NCBI RefSeq assembly: GCF_006385805.1
Contig: NZ_VFSG01000001.1
Span: 1,402,889 to 1,466,888, forward strand
Origin: Streptococcus xiaochunlingii
Lineage (GTDB): Bacteria > Bacillota > Bacilli > Lactobacillales > Streptococcaceae
Direction of reading: 5' to 3'
Length of the DNA stretch: 64,000 nt
Part shown: positions 26,791-37,998 of the stretch, piece by piece
How the letters are laid out: every line of letters starts with the position of its first letter
How positions within the stretch are numbered: the first letter of the stretch is position 1
Program-made: the position numbers and the translations under genes
The notes under the pieces: generated by a model
Databases searched by the model: none
Told to the model about the DNA's origin: nothing
Seen by the model: the letters and a program-made list of their open reading frames with translations, nothing else

Positions 26791-27427
26791 AGTATCCCCA
26801 AGCTGAAAGCCCTTGGTTTGAATAGGCATTATAAGCTGCTTGGATTTGATCATCAACTGTAGCAGTTGAACCCCAACCTGGCATTGTTTGGAAAAGACCA
26901 CTAGCTCCAGATGGATTTGCTGCGTTCACTTGACCATTTGATTCACGTGCAATAATAGCTTCCCAAGTTGATGCAGGAACTCCTGTCATTTCAGCCATAC
27001 GAGCCGCTGCATAGGATCCAACTTCTCCAGCAGTATTCCCATTTGCAAGTACAATACCATTTCCAGAATTCGTAACAACAGGTGCTACATTATAAGTGGC
27101 AGTAGTTGTTGTTTCTGCTACTACTTGATTTGTAGAAGCTTCGGCTACTGGTTCTTGACTTACTGTGGCAGTATTTACTTTATTAATCAATGATTTTGAA
27201 CGTTCACCCAACTCAATAATTTGACCTGCATGGATCAAATCTTGGTTGCTGATTTGATTCAATTCAACAAGTTTTTCGATAGTAGTGTTATTCTTAATCG
27301 CAATTTCTGATAAAGTATCACCATATTTTACTTCATATGTTTCAGCATTCACTACCACACCAGAAACAAAAAGTGAAAGAGCTGAGATAATAGAAGTTAA
27401 TGTCCATTGGACTTTTTTTGTGTTCAT
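26789..27427 (-). CDS. secreted LysM protein with transglycosylase (SLT-like) domain
   Basis: 212 residues. Signal peptide ending about residue 28 (VVNAE), LysM at 30-74 ([27 protein letters not shown]), a linker, and a C-terminal IsaA/SceD-type domain (about 135-212) with [29 protein letters not shown], where the Glu in ARESNG is the likely catalytic acid. It probably cleaves peptidoglycan glycan strands. ATG 27427 is preceded by AAAGGAG. Several TGTAAC hexamers crowd its upstream region (27440-27515), reminiscent of WalR (VicR) sites although spacings deviate from the consensus. Confidence 0.85.
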   Translation of the reverse strand: MNTKKVQWTLTSIISALSLFVSGVVVNAETYEVKYGDTLSEIAIKNNTTIEKLVELNQISNQDLIHAGQIIELGERSKSLINKVNTATVSQEPVAEASTNQVVAETTTTATYNVAPVVTNSGNGIVLANGNTAGEVGSYAAARMAEMTGVPASTWEAIIARESNGQVNAANPSGASGLFQTMPGWGSTATVDDQIQAAYNAYSNQGLSAWGY

Positions 27428-27530
27428 CAATACATTCTCCTTTCGAACATAATACTATCTTACACATTAAATGTTACAGTTAGTTATAATTTATGTTACA
27501 AAGGTTACAAAATCATGTATTTTTCATGCA

Positions 27531-27554
27531 AAAAACGCTATAAATAGCGTTTTT
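27531..27554 (-). terminator. terminator of the ecf operon
   Basis: AAAAACGCTA (27531-27540) pairs with TAGCGTTTTT (27545-27554) around TAAA. It follows ecfT on the minus strand. Confidence 0.85.
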
Positions 27555-27598
27555 CTTCATTTTTTTAGAAAAATTCCCCTATATGTAGTGGTGGTATT

Positions 27599-28393
27599 CT
27601 AATATTTCAACCAAAAAATGATAGCACCAACTGCTACTACAGACAGAATAGCTACACTATCTAAAAATTGCCATTTTAACTGCCTATAACGGCTTCTTCC
27701 CTCTCCACTTTTATAACCTCTTGCCTCCATGGCAATTGCAAGAGCATCTGCACGTTTAAAACTTGATGCAAACAAGGGAATTAAAATCGGTATAAAAGAG
27801 CGGATCTTCTGAAGGAGATTCCCTTCTCCAAAATCAACCCCTCTAGCTCTCTGTGCATTCATAATGCGAATCGTATCATCCATTAGAGTGGGGACAAAAC
27901 GAAGGCTCATAGACAACATGAGTCCAATTTCATGAGCAGGAACTTTGATGATTTTAAATGGAGTTAACAACTTTTCTACGGCATCTGCTAAGCTTAAGGG
28001 CGTTGTTGTCAGTGTTAAAATCGTTGAAAATACAACAATGAGAATAAAACGACAAAAGATCACACCAGCTTGAGCAAGTCCTTTATCCGTTACAGTCAAA
28101 AAATAAAATTGAAATAATGTCTTACCGCCAGTCGTCGCAAACAACTGAAAGAGTGTGGTGAAAGCAATGATAAAGACCATCGATTTCAGGCCATTAATAA
28201 AAAAGCGGAAGGGGATCTTGGCACTCAAAATCAACGCAAAGGCCAACAAAAACAACAGGGCATTCGTCATCACATTATTGGCCCAAAACAAAATAATAAT
28301 TAGTAAGAAAAGTCCTAGTAACTTTGCCCTTGGATCCATACGATGGAGAATGGAATTACCTGGTACATATCGTCCTAAAATCATGCTATTCAT
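27599..28393 (-). CDS. ecfT: energy-coupling factor transporter membrane subunit EcfT
   Basis: 264 residues, about five to six membrane segments and the two cytoplasmic Ala-Arg-Gly motifs ([10 protein letters not shown] and MEARGYKSG) that contact the EcfA ATPases. It forms the shared module of ECF vitamin transporters that associates with various S components. ATG 28393 lies 8 bp inside ecfA2 and has AAGGAG. Confidence 0.95.
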   Translation of the reverse strand: MNSMILGRYVPGNSILHRMDPRAKLLGLFLLIIILFWANNVMTNALLFLLAFALILSAKIPFRFFINGLKSMVFIIAFTTLFQLFATTGGKTLFQFYFLTVTDKGLAQAGVIFCRFILIVVFSTILTLTTTPLSLADAVEKLLTPFKIIKVPAHEIGLMLSMSLRFVPTLMDDTIRIMNAQRARGVDFGEGNLLQKIRSFIPILIPLFASSFKRADALAIAMEARGYKSGEGRSRYRQLKWQFLDSVAILSVVAVGAIIFWLKY

Positions 28394-29228
28394 GTCCAAT
28401 TAACTCCTTAAACTCCTGTAAAGTGATTGGTAAAGTTGGCAAAGATAGTCCTTTTTGGCGCAAGCGCCAAGCAAATTTCGTCACTTTCGGTACACCTAAT
28501 TGTATGTTTTCTAATCCTTCTACATCCTGAAATACATCCCTTGGATGCCCAGACCTCACCATTCGTCCTTTTTCCAAAACATAAACAAGATTTGCGTATT
28601 CTGCCACATCTTCCATAGAATGACTAACAAGAACGATGGTCATCCCAGCTTGATGAAGTGACGCAAATAGCTTCATTAATTCCCGTCTACCTGACGGATC
28701 CAAACCAGCTGTCGGCTCGTCCAAGACCAAAATTTCAGGTTCCATCGCTAAAATGCCTGCAATAGCGACCCGTCTCATTTGCCCTCCAGACAATTCAAAG
28801 GGACTCCGTTCAAACAACTCTTCAGAAAGACCGACTAAGCGTAATTTTTCCTTAGCAATGCTCTCAGCTGATTCTTGGTCTACTCCAAAATTTTGAGGCC
28901 CAAATGCGACATCTTTTACAACAGTCTCAGCAAATAGTTGACTTTCTGGAAATTGAAAGACGAGACCCACTTTTTTCCGAAGATCCTTTAGCTCTTTTTG
29001 AGAAGACTCAGAACTAATGCGCATATCATTCATTTGCACTTCCCCTCGACTGGGCAAAAGCAAACCATTTAATAATTGGAGGATGGTTGATTTTCCACTT
29101 CCAGTATGCCCAATTAGAGCTGTATAAGAACCGCTTGGGATTTCTATATTCACATCAAAAAGAGCCGCTCCTTCAAAAGGAGTACCTTCTTGATAGGTAT
29201 AACTAAGCTGTTTTAAAGCAATTCCCAT
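28386..29228 (-). CDS. ecfA2: energy-coupling factor ATPase EcfA2
   Basis: 280 residues with Walker [12 protein letters not shown]-loop [10 protein letters not shown], signature LSGGQMRR, Walker B ILVLDEP and H-loop VSHSMED. The LSGGQMRR form and FPE motif mark the A2 (A') subunit. Partner of EcfA1 and EcfT for uptake of vitamins and other micronutrients. It overlaps ecfA1 by 16 bp and ecfT by 8 bp, indicating tight coupling. Confidence 0.95.
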   Translation of the reverse strand: MGIALKQLSYTYQEGTPFEGAALFDVNIEIPSGSYTALIGHTGSGKSTILQLLNGLLLPSRGEVQMNDMRISSESSQKELKDLRKKVGLVFQFPESQLFAETVVKDVAFGPQNFGVDQESAESIAKEKLRLVGLSEELFERSPFELSGGQMRRVAIAGILAMEPEILVLDEPTAGLDPSGRRELMKLFASLHQAGMTIVLVSHSMEDVAEYANLVYVLEKGRMVRSGHPRDVFQDVEGLENIQLGVPKVTKFAWRLRQKGLSLPTLPITLQEFKELIGHE

Positions 29229-30040
29229 AATAGTTTCTCTAGCTCTCCTTCAGTCTGATAGGTTTCTCCAACTGGAAAACCTTTTTGATGTAACATGCTA
29301 CGCAATCGATTAGCGAAAGGTTCTTCTAATCCAATTTCATCTAGATCATCTCGAGAAAAGAGTTCTCTTGGAGTCAGATCCAAGGTCGCTTTTCCTTTTT
29401 CAAAGAGAATAACCCGATCACTTAGGGAAACTTCCTCTAAATCATGGGTAATAGAAATAACGGTTAACCCATATCGTTCTTTGACTTCTCGAACCGTACG
29501 AATTAGTTCTAGACGCCCTTCAGGATCCAACATACTGGTTGCTTCATCTAAAATGATGATTTTAGGTCGTAAAGCAATAATTCCAGCAATGGCCACTCGT
29601 TGCTTTTGTCCACCGGATAATCTAGCGGGTTCTCGATCTTTGAACTCATCCATGCGGACCATCTTCAAAGCTTCGTCTACTCGTTGCACCATTTCATCTC
29701 TTGGAATTCCTTGGTTCTCCAACCCAAACGCCACATCATCTTCAACTGTAGCTCCAACAAACTGGTTATCTGGATTCTGGAAAACCATGCCAATCTCACT
29801 ACGTTTATCCCAAACATTTTCAGGAGTTAACAAATCTCCGGAAATATAGATTTGACCAGATTCCGGTTCCAACAAGCCATCAATCAAGCGGACCACTGTT
29901 GATTTACCACTTCCGTTATGTCCAATAATGGATAACCATTCACCATGTTTCACGTGAAACGATGTATCATTTAACTGATGGTTCTCGTCTGTTTTTTGGT
30001 ATTTAAATGTAAGATTTCGAACTTCTATAATATTATTCAT
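29213..30040 (-). CDS. ecfA1: energy-coupling factor ATPase EcfA1
   Basis: 275 residues with Walker [11 protein letters not shown]-loop [14 protein letters not shown], signature LSGGQKQR, Walker B IIILDEA and H-loop ITHDLEE. The gene carries a parS site near its 5' end (residues about 27-32, HVKHGE), embedded without disturbing the frame. Its ATG adjoins the pgsA stop. Confidence 0.95.
   Translation of the reverse strand: MNNIIEVRNLTFKYQKTDENHQLNDTSFHVKHGEWLSIIGHNGSGKSTVVRLIDGLLEPESGQIYISGDLLTPENVWDKRSEIGMVFQNPDNQFVGATVEDDVAFGLENQGIPRDEMVQRVDEALKMVRMDEFKDREPARLSGGQKQRVAIAGIIALRPKIIILDEATSMLDPEGRLELIRTVREVKERYGLTVISITHDLEEVSLSDRVILFEKGKATLDLTPRELFSRDDLDEIGLEEPFANRLRSMLHQKGFPVGETYQTEGELEKLLWELL
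29946..29961. other. parS site inside ecfA1
   Basis: TGTTTCACGTGAAACG matches the bacterial parS consensus at 15 of 16 positions, with the GTTTCACGTGAAAC core intact. ParB encoded at 47 kb is the expected binder. Confidence 0.88.
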
Positions 30041-30580
30041 TTATCTAAAGGTATCTTTAAAGAGGTAGGCACTGCCTTTAAAGTATTCATATCCAGAGTA
30101 GACTGTAAAGATTAGCGCAACATAAAGCGTAATTTGACCCAATAAATCCCAATGGAAGAGAAGGAAAATAATGGCAAACATTTGTGAGAAGGTTTTAATT
30201 TTTCCAGGCATAGCTGCTGGCAAAACAACTCCTCCTGTTTCAACCAATAACAGACGGAGGCCAGTTACGGCTAATTCACGGCAAATAATAACTGCTGTAA
30301 TCCAGGCTGGAACCATCTTTAATTCAATCATCATGATAAAGGCAGACATGACAAGAAGCTTATCAGCCATGGGATCCGCAAATTTCCCAAAGTTACTAAC
30401 AACTTTCCATTTACGAGCTAAATAACCGTCCAAATAATCGGTGATACTAGCAACTGCAAAGACAATAGCTGCTGCTACATGCCAACCATAACCTTTACCA
30501 AATATTAGCATCAAAATAAAAATAGGAATAAACACAATTCGAATCAGTGTTAAGGCATTTGGGATATTTTCTTTTTTCAT
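30041..30580 (-). CDS. pgsA: CDP-diacylglycerol--glycerol-3-phosphate 3-phosphatidyltransferase
   Basis: 179 residues with several membrane helices and the CDP-alcohol phosphotransferase motif D-G-x2-A-R-x8-G-x3-D-x3-D in DGYLARKWKVVSNFGKFADPMADK (residues 49-72). It makes phosphatidylglycerol phosphate, the precursor of phosphatidylglycerol. It lies directly before ecfA1. The rodZ gene that precedes pgsA in pneumococcus is absent here. Confidence 0.95.
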   Translation of the reverse strand: MKKENIPNALTLIRIVFIPIFILMLIFGKGYGWHVAAAIVFAVASITDYLDGYLARKWKVVSNFGKFADPMADKLLVMSAFIMMIELKMVPAWITAVIICRELAVTGLRLLLVETGGVVLPAAMPGKIKTFSQMFAIIFLLFHWDLLGQITLYVALIFTVYSGYEYFKGSAYLFKDTFR

Positions 30581-30676
30581 TCTAGTCTCCTTACTAGTTT
30601 ACATGATCATTTACATCTATTTGACAAAATAGACGTCGTTTTAATTCGACAAAAACATCATTCCACTTTTTTCCCG

Positions 30677-31963
30677 TTATTTAGGGAAAATGATAAAGTC
30701 CGTCATATCACAAGCGTTGACAAAATCTCGCCCAACCTTTACAACATCTTGTAAAGAAATACTCTGTAAAATTTTTGGAAGATCAAATAGATTTTCACCT
30801 GTCTCAATTGGATTAAATTGAGTCGCAATATAATCCAAGGAATTCAAACCGTGTAGAAAATCTCCAAACATTTCACTTTTAATCGTATCCAAATGCTCTT
30901 GAGTCACATCAGGATCTTTCTCAAAATTCTTAATGGCCGTTCTGAACTGATGGGATATACTAACAGGTTCTGAAGTGTCCATCGTTAACATCACAAAGTG
31001 AAACGAAGACTCTACTTCAATTTCTAGTGTCAAGGAGTTGTCAAGTTTACCAACTTCATAAAGTGACTGAAATCGTTTAGATGTCCATCCAAACATCATT
31101 GCAAACAATAATTTGAGGATAATCTTATAGCGATACTGGTAAAGAGGAGGAATCTGATTTCTTCCACGAATTCCAATTGCTAATTTCGGTGAAGCAACTT
31201 CCATCCGACTTGTCTCATTTTGAACAACTGGATTTAAGTCCACGGGTGAGATATGAGGAAGAGGACTTGAAGAAATCTTCATCTCAAATTCAGAAACAAG
31301 GTTAACAAGACTGTCAAGATCAAAATTTCCGACAACCACTAGATGCATATTGGATGGTTGGTAAAAATAATCGAAATTTTCCTGTAAACTTTCTTCATCA
31401 ATTTGAGCGAGAGAAGATACAGTACCTGCAATATCTTGGGCCAAGGGTGTATCTGGATAAAGATTTGCCAACGCCCTAAAGAATAATTGGTAGTCAGGAC
31501 TATCTTGGTACATTTCGATTTCTTGTTGAATAATCAATTGTTCCTTCTTTAGAGAATCCTTTGAGAGATGAAGAGATTGTGTCATCTCCAGTAACAATCT
31601 CAGATTTTCATTGATATTCGAGGTGGTCGAAAAGAGATAGCTAGTTTGTGTAAAGCTAGTAAAGGCATTACTTTCAGCTCCCAGCTTTACAAAATGCTGT
31701 AAATAATCTTGACAGTCTTGATCTTCAAATAATTTATGTTCAAGAAAATGTGCAATCCCTGCTGGAAATTCTTTTATTCCCTCTACTCCATCCACTGTAA
31801 ATCTTGTGTCAATAGAACCGAATTTAGTAGAAATGATTGCATAGCTTTCATTAAAATCCGCCTTTGGAATTAAATATAACTTCAATCCATTTTGGAGACT
31901 TGTCTGATAAACACATTCTCCAACAGCTGGATAATCTATTTTCTCCAAATCTTTCTTTATCAT
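30677..31963 (-). CDS. yfmH: M16-family peptidase, YfmH type
   Basis: 428 residues. The inverted zinc motif HFLEH is present in GIAHFLEHKLFED (about residue 60), with the downstream Glu in QQEIEMY, so it is the catalytically equipped member of the pair. Such YfmF/YfmH pairs are linked to 5-aminopentanol modification of EF-P in Bacillus and resemble processing peptidases. ATG 31963 overlaps the yfmF stop by 4 bp (ATGA), implying a heterodimer made in one operon. Confidence 0.88.
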   Translation of the reverse strand: MIKKDLEKIDYPAVGECVYQTSLQNGLKLYLIPKADFNESYAIISTKFGSIDTRFTVDGVEGIKEFPAGIAHFLEHKLFEDQDCQDYLQHFVKLGAESNAFTSFTQTSYLFSTTSNINENLRLLLEMTQSLHLSKDSLKKEQLIIQQEIEMYQDSPDYQLFFRALANLYPDTPLAQDIAGTVSSLAQIDEESLQENFDYFYQPSNMHLVVVGNFDLDSLVNLVSEFEMKISSSPLPHISPVDLNPVVQNETSRMEVASPKLAIGIRGRNQIPPLYQYRYKIILKLLFAMMFGWTSKRFQSLYEVGKLDNSLTLEIEVESSFHFVMLTMDTSEPVSISHQFRTAIKNFEKDPDVTQEHLDTIKSEMFGDFLHGLNSLDYIATQFNPIETGENLFDLPKILQSISLQDVVKVGRDFVNACDMTDFIIFPK

Positions 31964-33210
31964 TCTCTTCCTTCCATAAAATAGACCGCTTGTAATTTGA
32001 GCGATTTTGCAACAGCCATAATTTCTTCTTTCGTCACCAGTTGAATGGCTTGGATCCAATCATCAATTGACAAGAACTGTTTTCCTAAAGTAGATTGTAA
32101 ATAAGATCTTTCAATTAAGGTGCCAGGTCGATCCTGCGACAATTTTGCAGCATTTATAATCATTTCTTTTGTCAAGCGCAACTCTTCACTTGTAAACTTC
32201 CCTCTCTTCAAGTCACTCACTTGACGGCTCATCAGAGTCATGATCCGGGTTCTATTTTTCCGATCAATCCCTGCATAGATCCGCATAAAATGAGAAAAAA
32301 TATCAAAATGGCTAGAGATCGTATAAGCCAATCCTTCTTTTTCTCGAATGACTGTAAACAATTTTGAATGAGAGAAAGCCCCCAGTAAACCATTTAAAAC
32401 AATCAAAGCAAAATGCTCTTTCTCTCCATACTGAACAGGAAAATGATAACCCAACTCTAAAATAGATTGATGAGTATCTCTTTGTTCGAGTCCTTCTCTG
32501 ACAACGTTTGAAAAAGATTGGGCATAAAAAAGATTGACATGAGATTTACGAGGTTGTAAACCAAATTCACTAATCTTTTCAATGACCGCTAGTTCATTGA
32601 AATCACCCATAAAGAAAAAGTCAATCAGATTTGTTTGAAGCATTTCTTGAAATGCTTGATAAGCTGACCCTTCATCCTCATTCTGAATCTGCTGGACACT
32701 TCCATACTTACTTAGTTTCATATCAGCTTGATCATAAAACAAACGATTCAATTGTTGGTGAGCATAATAAAAATGATTTTCAATTTCTGCTTCTAGTTCT
32801 GTAACGAGATTTTTTTTCTCTACTGAAAAAGTTTCTGAATGAAAGCACCCGTTTTCTGCAAGAGGAGCATTCAGAGATACCTCTAATAAATCCAACATCT
32901 GATCTGTCAAGACATTTTTCTTGCTCAAAAAAGCATCACGGACATAAGATAAATTAATATCAATGTAGTGCATTTGACCGCGTTTTGAAACAGAAGTAGA
33001 AAAATTTGCCCCATACAAGTTCGCCAACTGCTCTCTAAATTTCTGTGAAGTTGGGTAAAGTTGATTGGCTGTTTCGATCATGCGTGAGGCTAGAACTCGT
33101 CCTGCTATTGTTTCTTCAGAAAGAGGGGCCGAGAACCGCACTTTTATCTCATTGGTCTTAAATTTTTCTGATTTCATAAAATGGATTCGAACACCAGTAA
33201 CTAATTCCAT
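31960..33210 (-). CDS. yfmF: M16-family peptidase-like protein, YfmF type
   Basis: 416 residues with the M16 two-lobe fold (LGYHFPVQYGEKEHFALIVLNGLLG in the middle) but no HxxEH motif, so it is probably the non-catalytic partner of YfmH. I use ATG 33210, six bases after AGGA, rather than ATG 33216. Its promoter (TGA-TATAAT, -10 hexamer 33243-33248) is back to back with that of yaaA. Confidence 0.86.
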   Translation of the reverse strand: MELVTGVRIHFMKSEKFKTNEIKVRFSAPLSEETIAGRVLASRMIETANQLYPTSQKFREQLANLYGANFSTSVSKRGQMHYIDINLSYVRDAFLSKKNVLTDQMLDLLEVSLNAPLAENGCFHSETFSVEKKNLVTELEAEIENHFYYAHQQLNRLFYDQADMKLSKYGSVQQIQNEDEGSAYQAFQEMLQTNLIDFFFMGDFNELAVIEKISEFGLQPRKSHVNLFYAQSFSNVVREGLEQRDTHQSILELGYHFPVQYGEKEHFALIVLNGLLGAFSHSKLFTVIREKEGLAYTISSHFDIFSHFMRIYAGIDRKNRTRIMTLMSRQVSDLKRGKFTSEELRLTKEMIINAAKLSQDRPGTLIERSYLQSTLGKQFLSIDDWIQAIQLVTKEEIMAVAKSLKLQAVYFMEGRE

Positions 33211-33242
33211 CGTCATCCTCGTTCTAACAAATATTACTCTTC

Positions 33243-33342
33243 ATTATATCATGAAATCCCAGTAAAATCTTTCCCAGACAGATTAAAAAACGTTTACACT
33301 GACTCGCCCTATTTTAGGTTTTTCATCCTTTTGTGGTATAAT
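33243..33342. promoter_or_regulatory. divergent promoters of yfmF and yaaA-recF
   Basis: The minus-strand -10 TATAAT with upstream TGA is at 33243-33248. The plus-strand -10 TATAAT with upstream TGG is at 33337-33342. Neither has a good -35; both are extended -10 promoters. Confidence 0.6.
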
Positions 33343-33362
33343 AACTATCATTGAGGTGAACT

Positions 33363-33734
33363 ATGAACTATAAACTTTTTGATGAATTTATCACACTACA
33401 AGCCCTATTTAAAGAACTGGGAATCATCCAAAGCGGTGGAGCTATCAAAGCCTTTTTACACGAAAATCAAGTAGAGGTCAATGGAGAAGTGGAAACCAGA
33501 AGAGGACGTAAGTTACGAGTCGGAGATACAATCGAAGTAATTGGTGAGAAGGAAGTCATAACACTGACAGAACCTAGTCCAGAAGAGATTGAAGACTATC
33601 AAGCGGACAAGCTGGAAAAAGAACGCGTTGCTCAATTAGTGAAGAAATTAAACAAAGAACAAAAACAAAAAAAAGATTCTAAACCTAAAAAAGAAGAGAA
33701 TAAGCGGAAGCCTGTTCGTTTCCCAGGAACATAA
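33363..33734 (+). CDS. yaaA: S4-domain protein YaaA
   Basis: 123 residues. An S4 RNA-binding domain at residues 1-70 ([50 protein letters not shown]) is followed by a long Lys/Glu-rich tail. The protein is ribosome-associated in Bacillus. The order yaaA-recF is conserved near the origin in Firmicutes. SD TGAGGTG; recF starts 1 bp after its stop. The tail is longer than in the minimal family form of about 70 residues. Confidence 0.88.
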   Translation: MNYKLFDEFITLQALFKELGIIQSGGAIKAFLHENQVEVNGEVETRRGRKLRVGDTIEVIGEKEVITLTEPSPEEIEDYQADKLEKERVAQLVKKLNKEQKQKKDSKPKKEENKRKPVRFPGT

Positions 33735-33735
33735 T

Positions 33736-34824
33736 ATGTGGCTTAAATCCATACACATTCAGAAATTTCGAAATTATAAAGAAGTAGATCTTCAATTCCA
33801 CTCTGGTTTGAATATTTTCTTAGGCCAAAATGCTCAAGGAAAAACCAATCTCCTCGAATCCATCTACTTTTTAGCCTTGACCCGCAGCCATCGGACCCGT
33901 TCCGATAAAGATTTAATTCATTTTCAAGAGGAACAATTTACTGTTTCAGGGATCTTAGAAAAAAAAACCGGCTCAATCCCTTTAGAAATTTCCTTATCCT
34001 CAAAAGGACGAGTCACTAAAGTGAACTACTTAAAACAAAGCAAGTTATCAACCTATATCGGTAACATGAATGTGGTTCTCTTTGCTCCAGAGGATTTACA
34101 ACTTGTTAAAGGCTCACCCGCTCTTCGCCGCAAGTTTATTGATATTGATTTAGGCCAGATGAAACCCGTCTATCTATCAGATTTAACAGCCTATCATCAT
34201 GTTTTAAAGCAACGAAACAGTTACTTAAAAACGGCAACTACCGTAGACCCAACCTTTTTAGATGTTTTGGATGAGCAATTAGCAGATTATGGTAGCCGGG
34301 TCTGCATCCATCGGAAAGATTTTCTTAAAAAATTAGAAGACTTTGGGCAAGAGAAACATTTTGAAATTTCCAATCAAACTGAAAAACTATCTATTCGGTA
34401 TGATTCCTCCATTCCTTTTCAAGATGAGGAAACACTTCGCCAAACCTTTATCACCTTGCTTCGAGAAAATCGGACAAAAGATCTCATCAAAAAAACAACC
34501 AGTGTTGGTCCTCACCGAGATGATATTAGCTTTTACATCAATGATATGAATGCGACTTTTGGTAGCCAAGGGCAGCACCGCAGTGTTGTTCTTTCCTTAA
34601 AATTGGCAGAGATTTCATTAATTGAATCCTTGACAAATGAAAAGCCGATTTTACTCTTAGACGATGTTATGAGTGAACTTGACAACAATCGTCAACTACA
34701 TTTACTAGAAGTTATCTCTCGTGACATCCAAACATTTATCACAACTACTACCTTAGATCACCTAAAAGACTTGCCTGAAGACTTAAAAATCTTTAATATT
34801 TACTCAGGTCACATTGACGAATAA
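33736..34824 (+). CDS. recF: DNA replication and repair protein RecF
   Basis: 362 residues with Walker [11 protein letters not shown] (residues 31-40), signature [16 protein letters not shown] and Walker [14 protein letters not shown], the RecF/SMC-like ABC ATPase pattern. It helps load RecA at gaps with RecO and RecR. It is the second gene of yaaA-recF and is followed by two hairpins. Confidence 0.96.
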   Translation: MWLKSIHIQKFRNYKEVDLQFHSGLNIFLGQNAQGKTNLLESIYFLALTRSHRTRSDKDLIHFQEEQFTVSGILEKKTGSIPLEISLSSKGRVTKVNYLKQSKLSTYIGNMNVVLFAPEDLQLVKGSPALRRKFIDIDLGQMKPVYLSDLTAYHHVLKQRNSYLKTATTVDPTFLDVLDEQLADYGSRVCIHRKDFLKKLEDFGQEKHFEISNQTEKLSIRYDSSIPFQDEETLRQTFITLLRENRTKDLIKKTTSVGPHRDDISFYINDMNATFGSQGQHRSVVLSLKLAEISLIESLTNEKPILLLDDVMSELDNNRQLHLLEVISRDIQTFITTTTLDHLKDLPEDLKIFNIYSGHIDE

Positions 34825-34832
34825 TTAACAAG

Positions 34833-34859
34833 GTTGTCAATTTTTATTGACAACTTTTT
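34833..34859 (+). terminator. recF terminator
   Basis: GTTGTCAAT (34833-34841) pairs with ATTGACAAC (34846-34854), then T5. Confidence 0.85.
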
Positions 34860-34867
34860 GACATAAT

Positions 34868-34904
34868 AAAAGTGTGAAATCTTATGATTTCACACTTTTA
34901 TTTT

Positions 34905-34906
<2 letters not shown>
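34868..34906. terminator. guaB terminator, bidirectional
   Basis: AAAAGTGTGAAATC (34868-34881) pairs perfectly with GATTTCACACTTTT (34886-34899). T-runs lie on both strands, between the convergent recF and guaB. Confidence 0.85.
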
Positions 34907-36471
<1,565 letters not shown>

Positions 36472-36489
36472 TCATTTGTACAATATTTC

Positions 36490-36514
36490 AAAAAGAGGTG
36501 TTGGAACCTCTTTT
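36490..36514 (-). terminator. trpS terminator
   Basis: AAAAGAGGT (36491-36499) pairs with ACCTCTTTT (36506-36514). T-rich on the minus strand. Confidence 0.75.
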
Positions 36515-36552
36515 GAATCATTTTTTTATTGAATCATCTCAATATCAAGAGC

Positions 36553-37578
36553 TTACTTGAAATAGTTTAAGCCCATAGCAGATTTGACTTGATCAAGGGT
36601 TTCTGCTGCAACCGAACGCGCTACTTCACTACCTTTTTGAAGCATATCATAAACTTGTCCCATATCTTTAGCAAATTCAATCCGTCGTTCGCGAATAGGT
36701 CCCAACTCTCTTTCAAGAATCTCTAACAAATAGCGTTTGGTTTTAACATCTCCTAAACCACCCCGTTGGTAATGGTCTTTCATTTCTTGAATGGTCGCCT
36801 GGTCTTCTTCTTTTCCAAACACATCTAAATAATGGAAAACCATATTTCCTTCGATTTTTCCTGGATCTTCGACACGAATATGCTCAGGATCTGTGTACAT
36901 ACTCATGACCTTTTTCTTCAAGGTGTCCATATCATCCGCTAAATAGATACCATTTCCAAGAGATTTAGACATCTTAGCATTCCCATCCAAGCCAGGCAAA
37001 CGACCCGCGGCCTCATTTTCTGGGAAAATTCCTTCCGGTTCAACCAAGACATCGCAATGATACGCATGATTAAAGGAACGAACAATTTCACGAGTTTGCT
37101 CAATCATGGGCTTTTGGTCAGTTCCAACAGGCACGAGATTGGCTTTAAAAGCGGTAATATCTGCAGCTTGGGAAACAGGATAAACCAAGAAACCAGATGG
37201 AATAGACTCTCCGAATCCTTTTTGGGCAATTTCTGTCTTAACGGTTGGGTTTCGTTCCAAACGTGAAACAGAGACCAAATTCATGTAATACATGGTCAAT
37301 TCCGCTAACTCAGGGATTTGACTTTGAATAAAAATAGTTGATTTCTTTGGATCTAAGCCAGCTGCTAAATAATCTAGAGCAACATTTCCAATAGACTCAA
37401 CAATGGTTTGCGGATCTTTAGCATGATCCGTTAGGGCTTGCTGATCGGCTAAAAAGACAAACATCTGGTACTTGTCTTCATTTTGCATAAGAACTCGATT
37501 CTTCAACGAACCGACATAGTGTCCAATATGGAGCTTCCCAGTCGGGCGATCTCCAGTTAAAATAATCGGCTTGGTCAT
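36553..37578 (-). CDS. trpS: tryptophanyl-tRNA synthetase
   Basis: 341 residues, class I synthetase with the HIGH-type motif [12 protein letters not shown] (residues 12-23) and the KMSKS motif in [11 protein letters not shown] near residue 195. It charges tRNA-Trp. The start ATG 37578 follows GGGAGG; the frame extends further upstream only into the T-box leader. Expression is controlled by a tryptophan T-box. Confidence 0.97.
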   Translation of the reverse strand: MTKPIILTGDRPTGKLHIGHYVGSLKNRVLMQNEDKYQMFVFLADQQALTDHAKDPQTIVESIGNVALDYLAAGLDPKKSTIFIQSQIPELAELTMYYMNLVSVSRLERNPTVKTEIAQKGFGESIPSGFLVYPVSQAADITAFKANLVPVGTDQKPMIEQTREIVRSFNHAYHCDVLVEPEGIFPENEAAGRLPGLDGNAKMSKSLGNGIYLADDMDTLKKKVMSMYTDPEHIRVEDPGKIEGNMVFHYLDVFGKEEDQATIQEMKDHYQRGGLGDVKTKRYLLEILERELGPIRERRIEFAKDMGQVYDMLQKGSEVARSVAAETLDQVKSAMGLNYFK

Positions 37579-37601
37579 TTTTCTTCCTCCCTGAAGTACA
37601 A

Positions 37602-37850
37602 AATAAAAGCCCACGCATAGCAAAAACTATGCGAGGGCGTCTGAGACACGGTGCCACCTCACTTAGAACAGCATATGCTGTTATCTCTGACTCATCACAA
37701 ATGAGCTGCACATAAGGCCTGCTAGCCGAATCTCTATTGGTTAAGATTCTATTTGAACATCAGTCCATTTCATTCTGTTTCGTTGCTTATTTTCAGCGAC
37801 CATAAGCTCTCTAAAAAACGAATACAAATTACTCTTCTGATTGCTTTTCA
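37602..37850 (-). promoter_or_regulatory. T-box riboswitch, Trp specifier, controlling trpS
   Basis: The leader carries the T-box sequence AGGTGGCACCGTG (37659-37647). A terminator follows: GCCC...CGCATAG (37609-37620) against CTATGCG...GGGC (37627-37638) with a T-run. The candidate specifier is TGG (Trp) at 37767-37765 in ATGGAC, followed by A as usual. Uncharged tRNA-Trp would stabilise the antiterminator and allow trpS expression. Confidence 0.92.
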
Positions 37851-37878
37851 TTATATAATGACATCAAAGGAAAGTCAA
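37850..37878 (-). promoter_or_regulatory. trpS promoter
   Basis: TTGACT (37873-37878), 17-bp spacer, TATAAT (37850-37855), directly upstream of the T-box leader. Confidence 0.85.
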
Positions 37879-37934
37879 GCTCTTCACCCTTTTCTACAGA
37901 CTAAATGACTTCCTCCAATGCATAAGGGTATTCA

Positions 37935-37963
37935 TTGAAAAATCAAGCGTTTTCTAGTAAAAT
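37935..37963 (+). promoter_or_regulatory. promoter of ABC-F gene
   Basis: TTGAAA (37935-37940), 17 bp, TAAAAT (37958-37963), 35 bp before the GTG start. Confidence 0.65.
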
Positions 37964-37998
37964 AGGCTTATATAGACAGAAAAAGAGGAGAACTATAC

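Noticed and set aside
37255..37270. ACGTGAAACA inside trpS resembling half of parS
   Set aside because: The left half does not match (TTCCAA instead of GTTTC), so the palindrome is missing.
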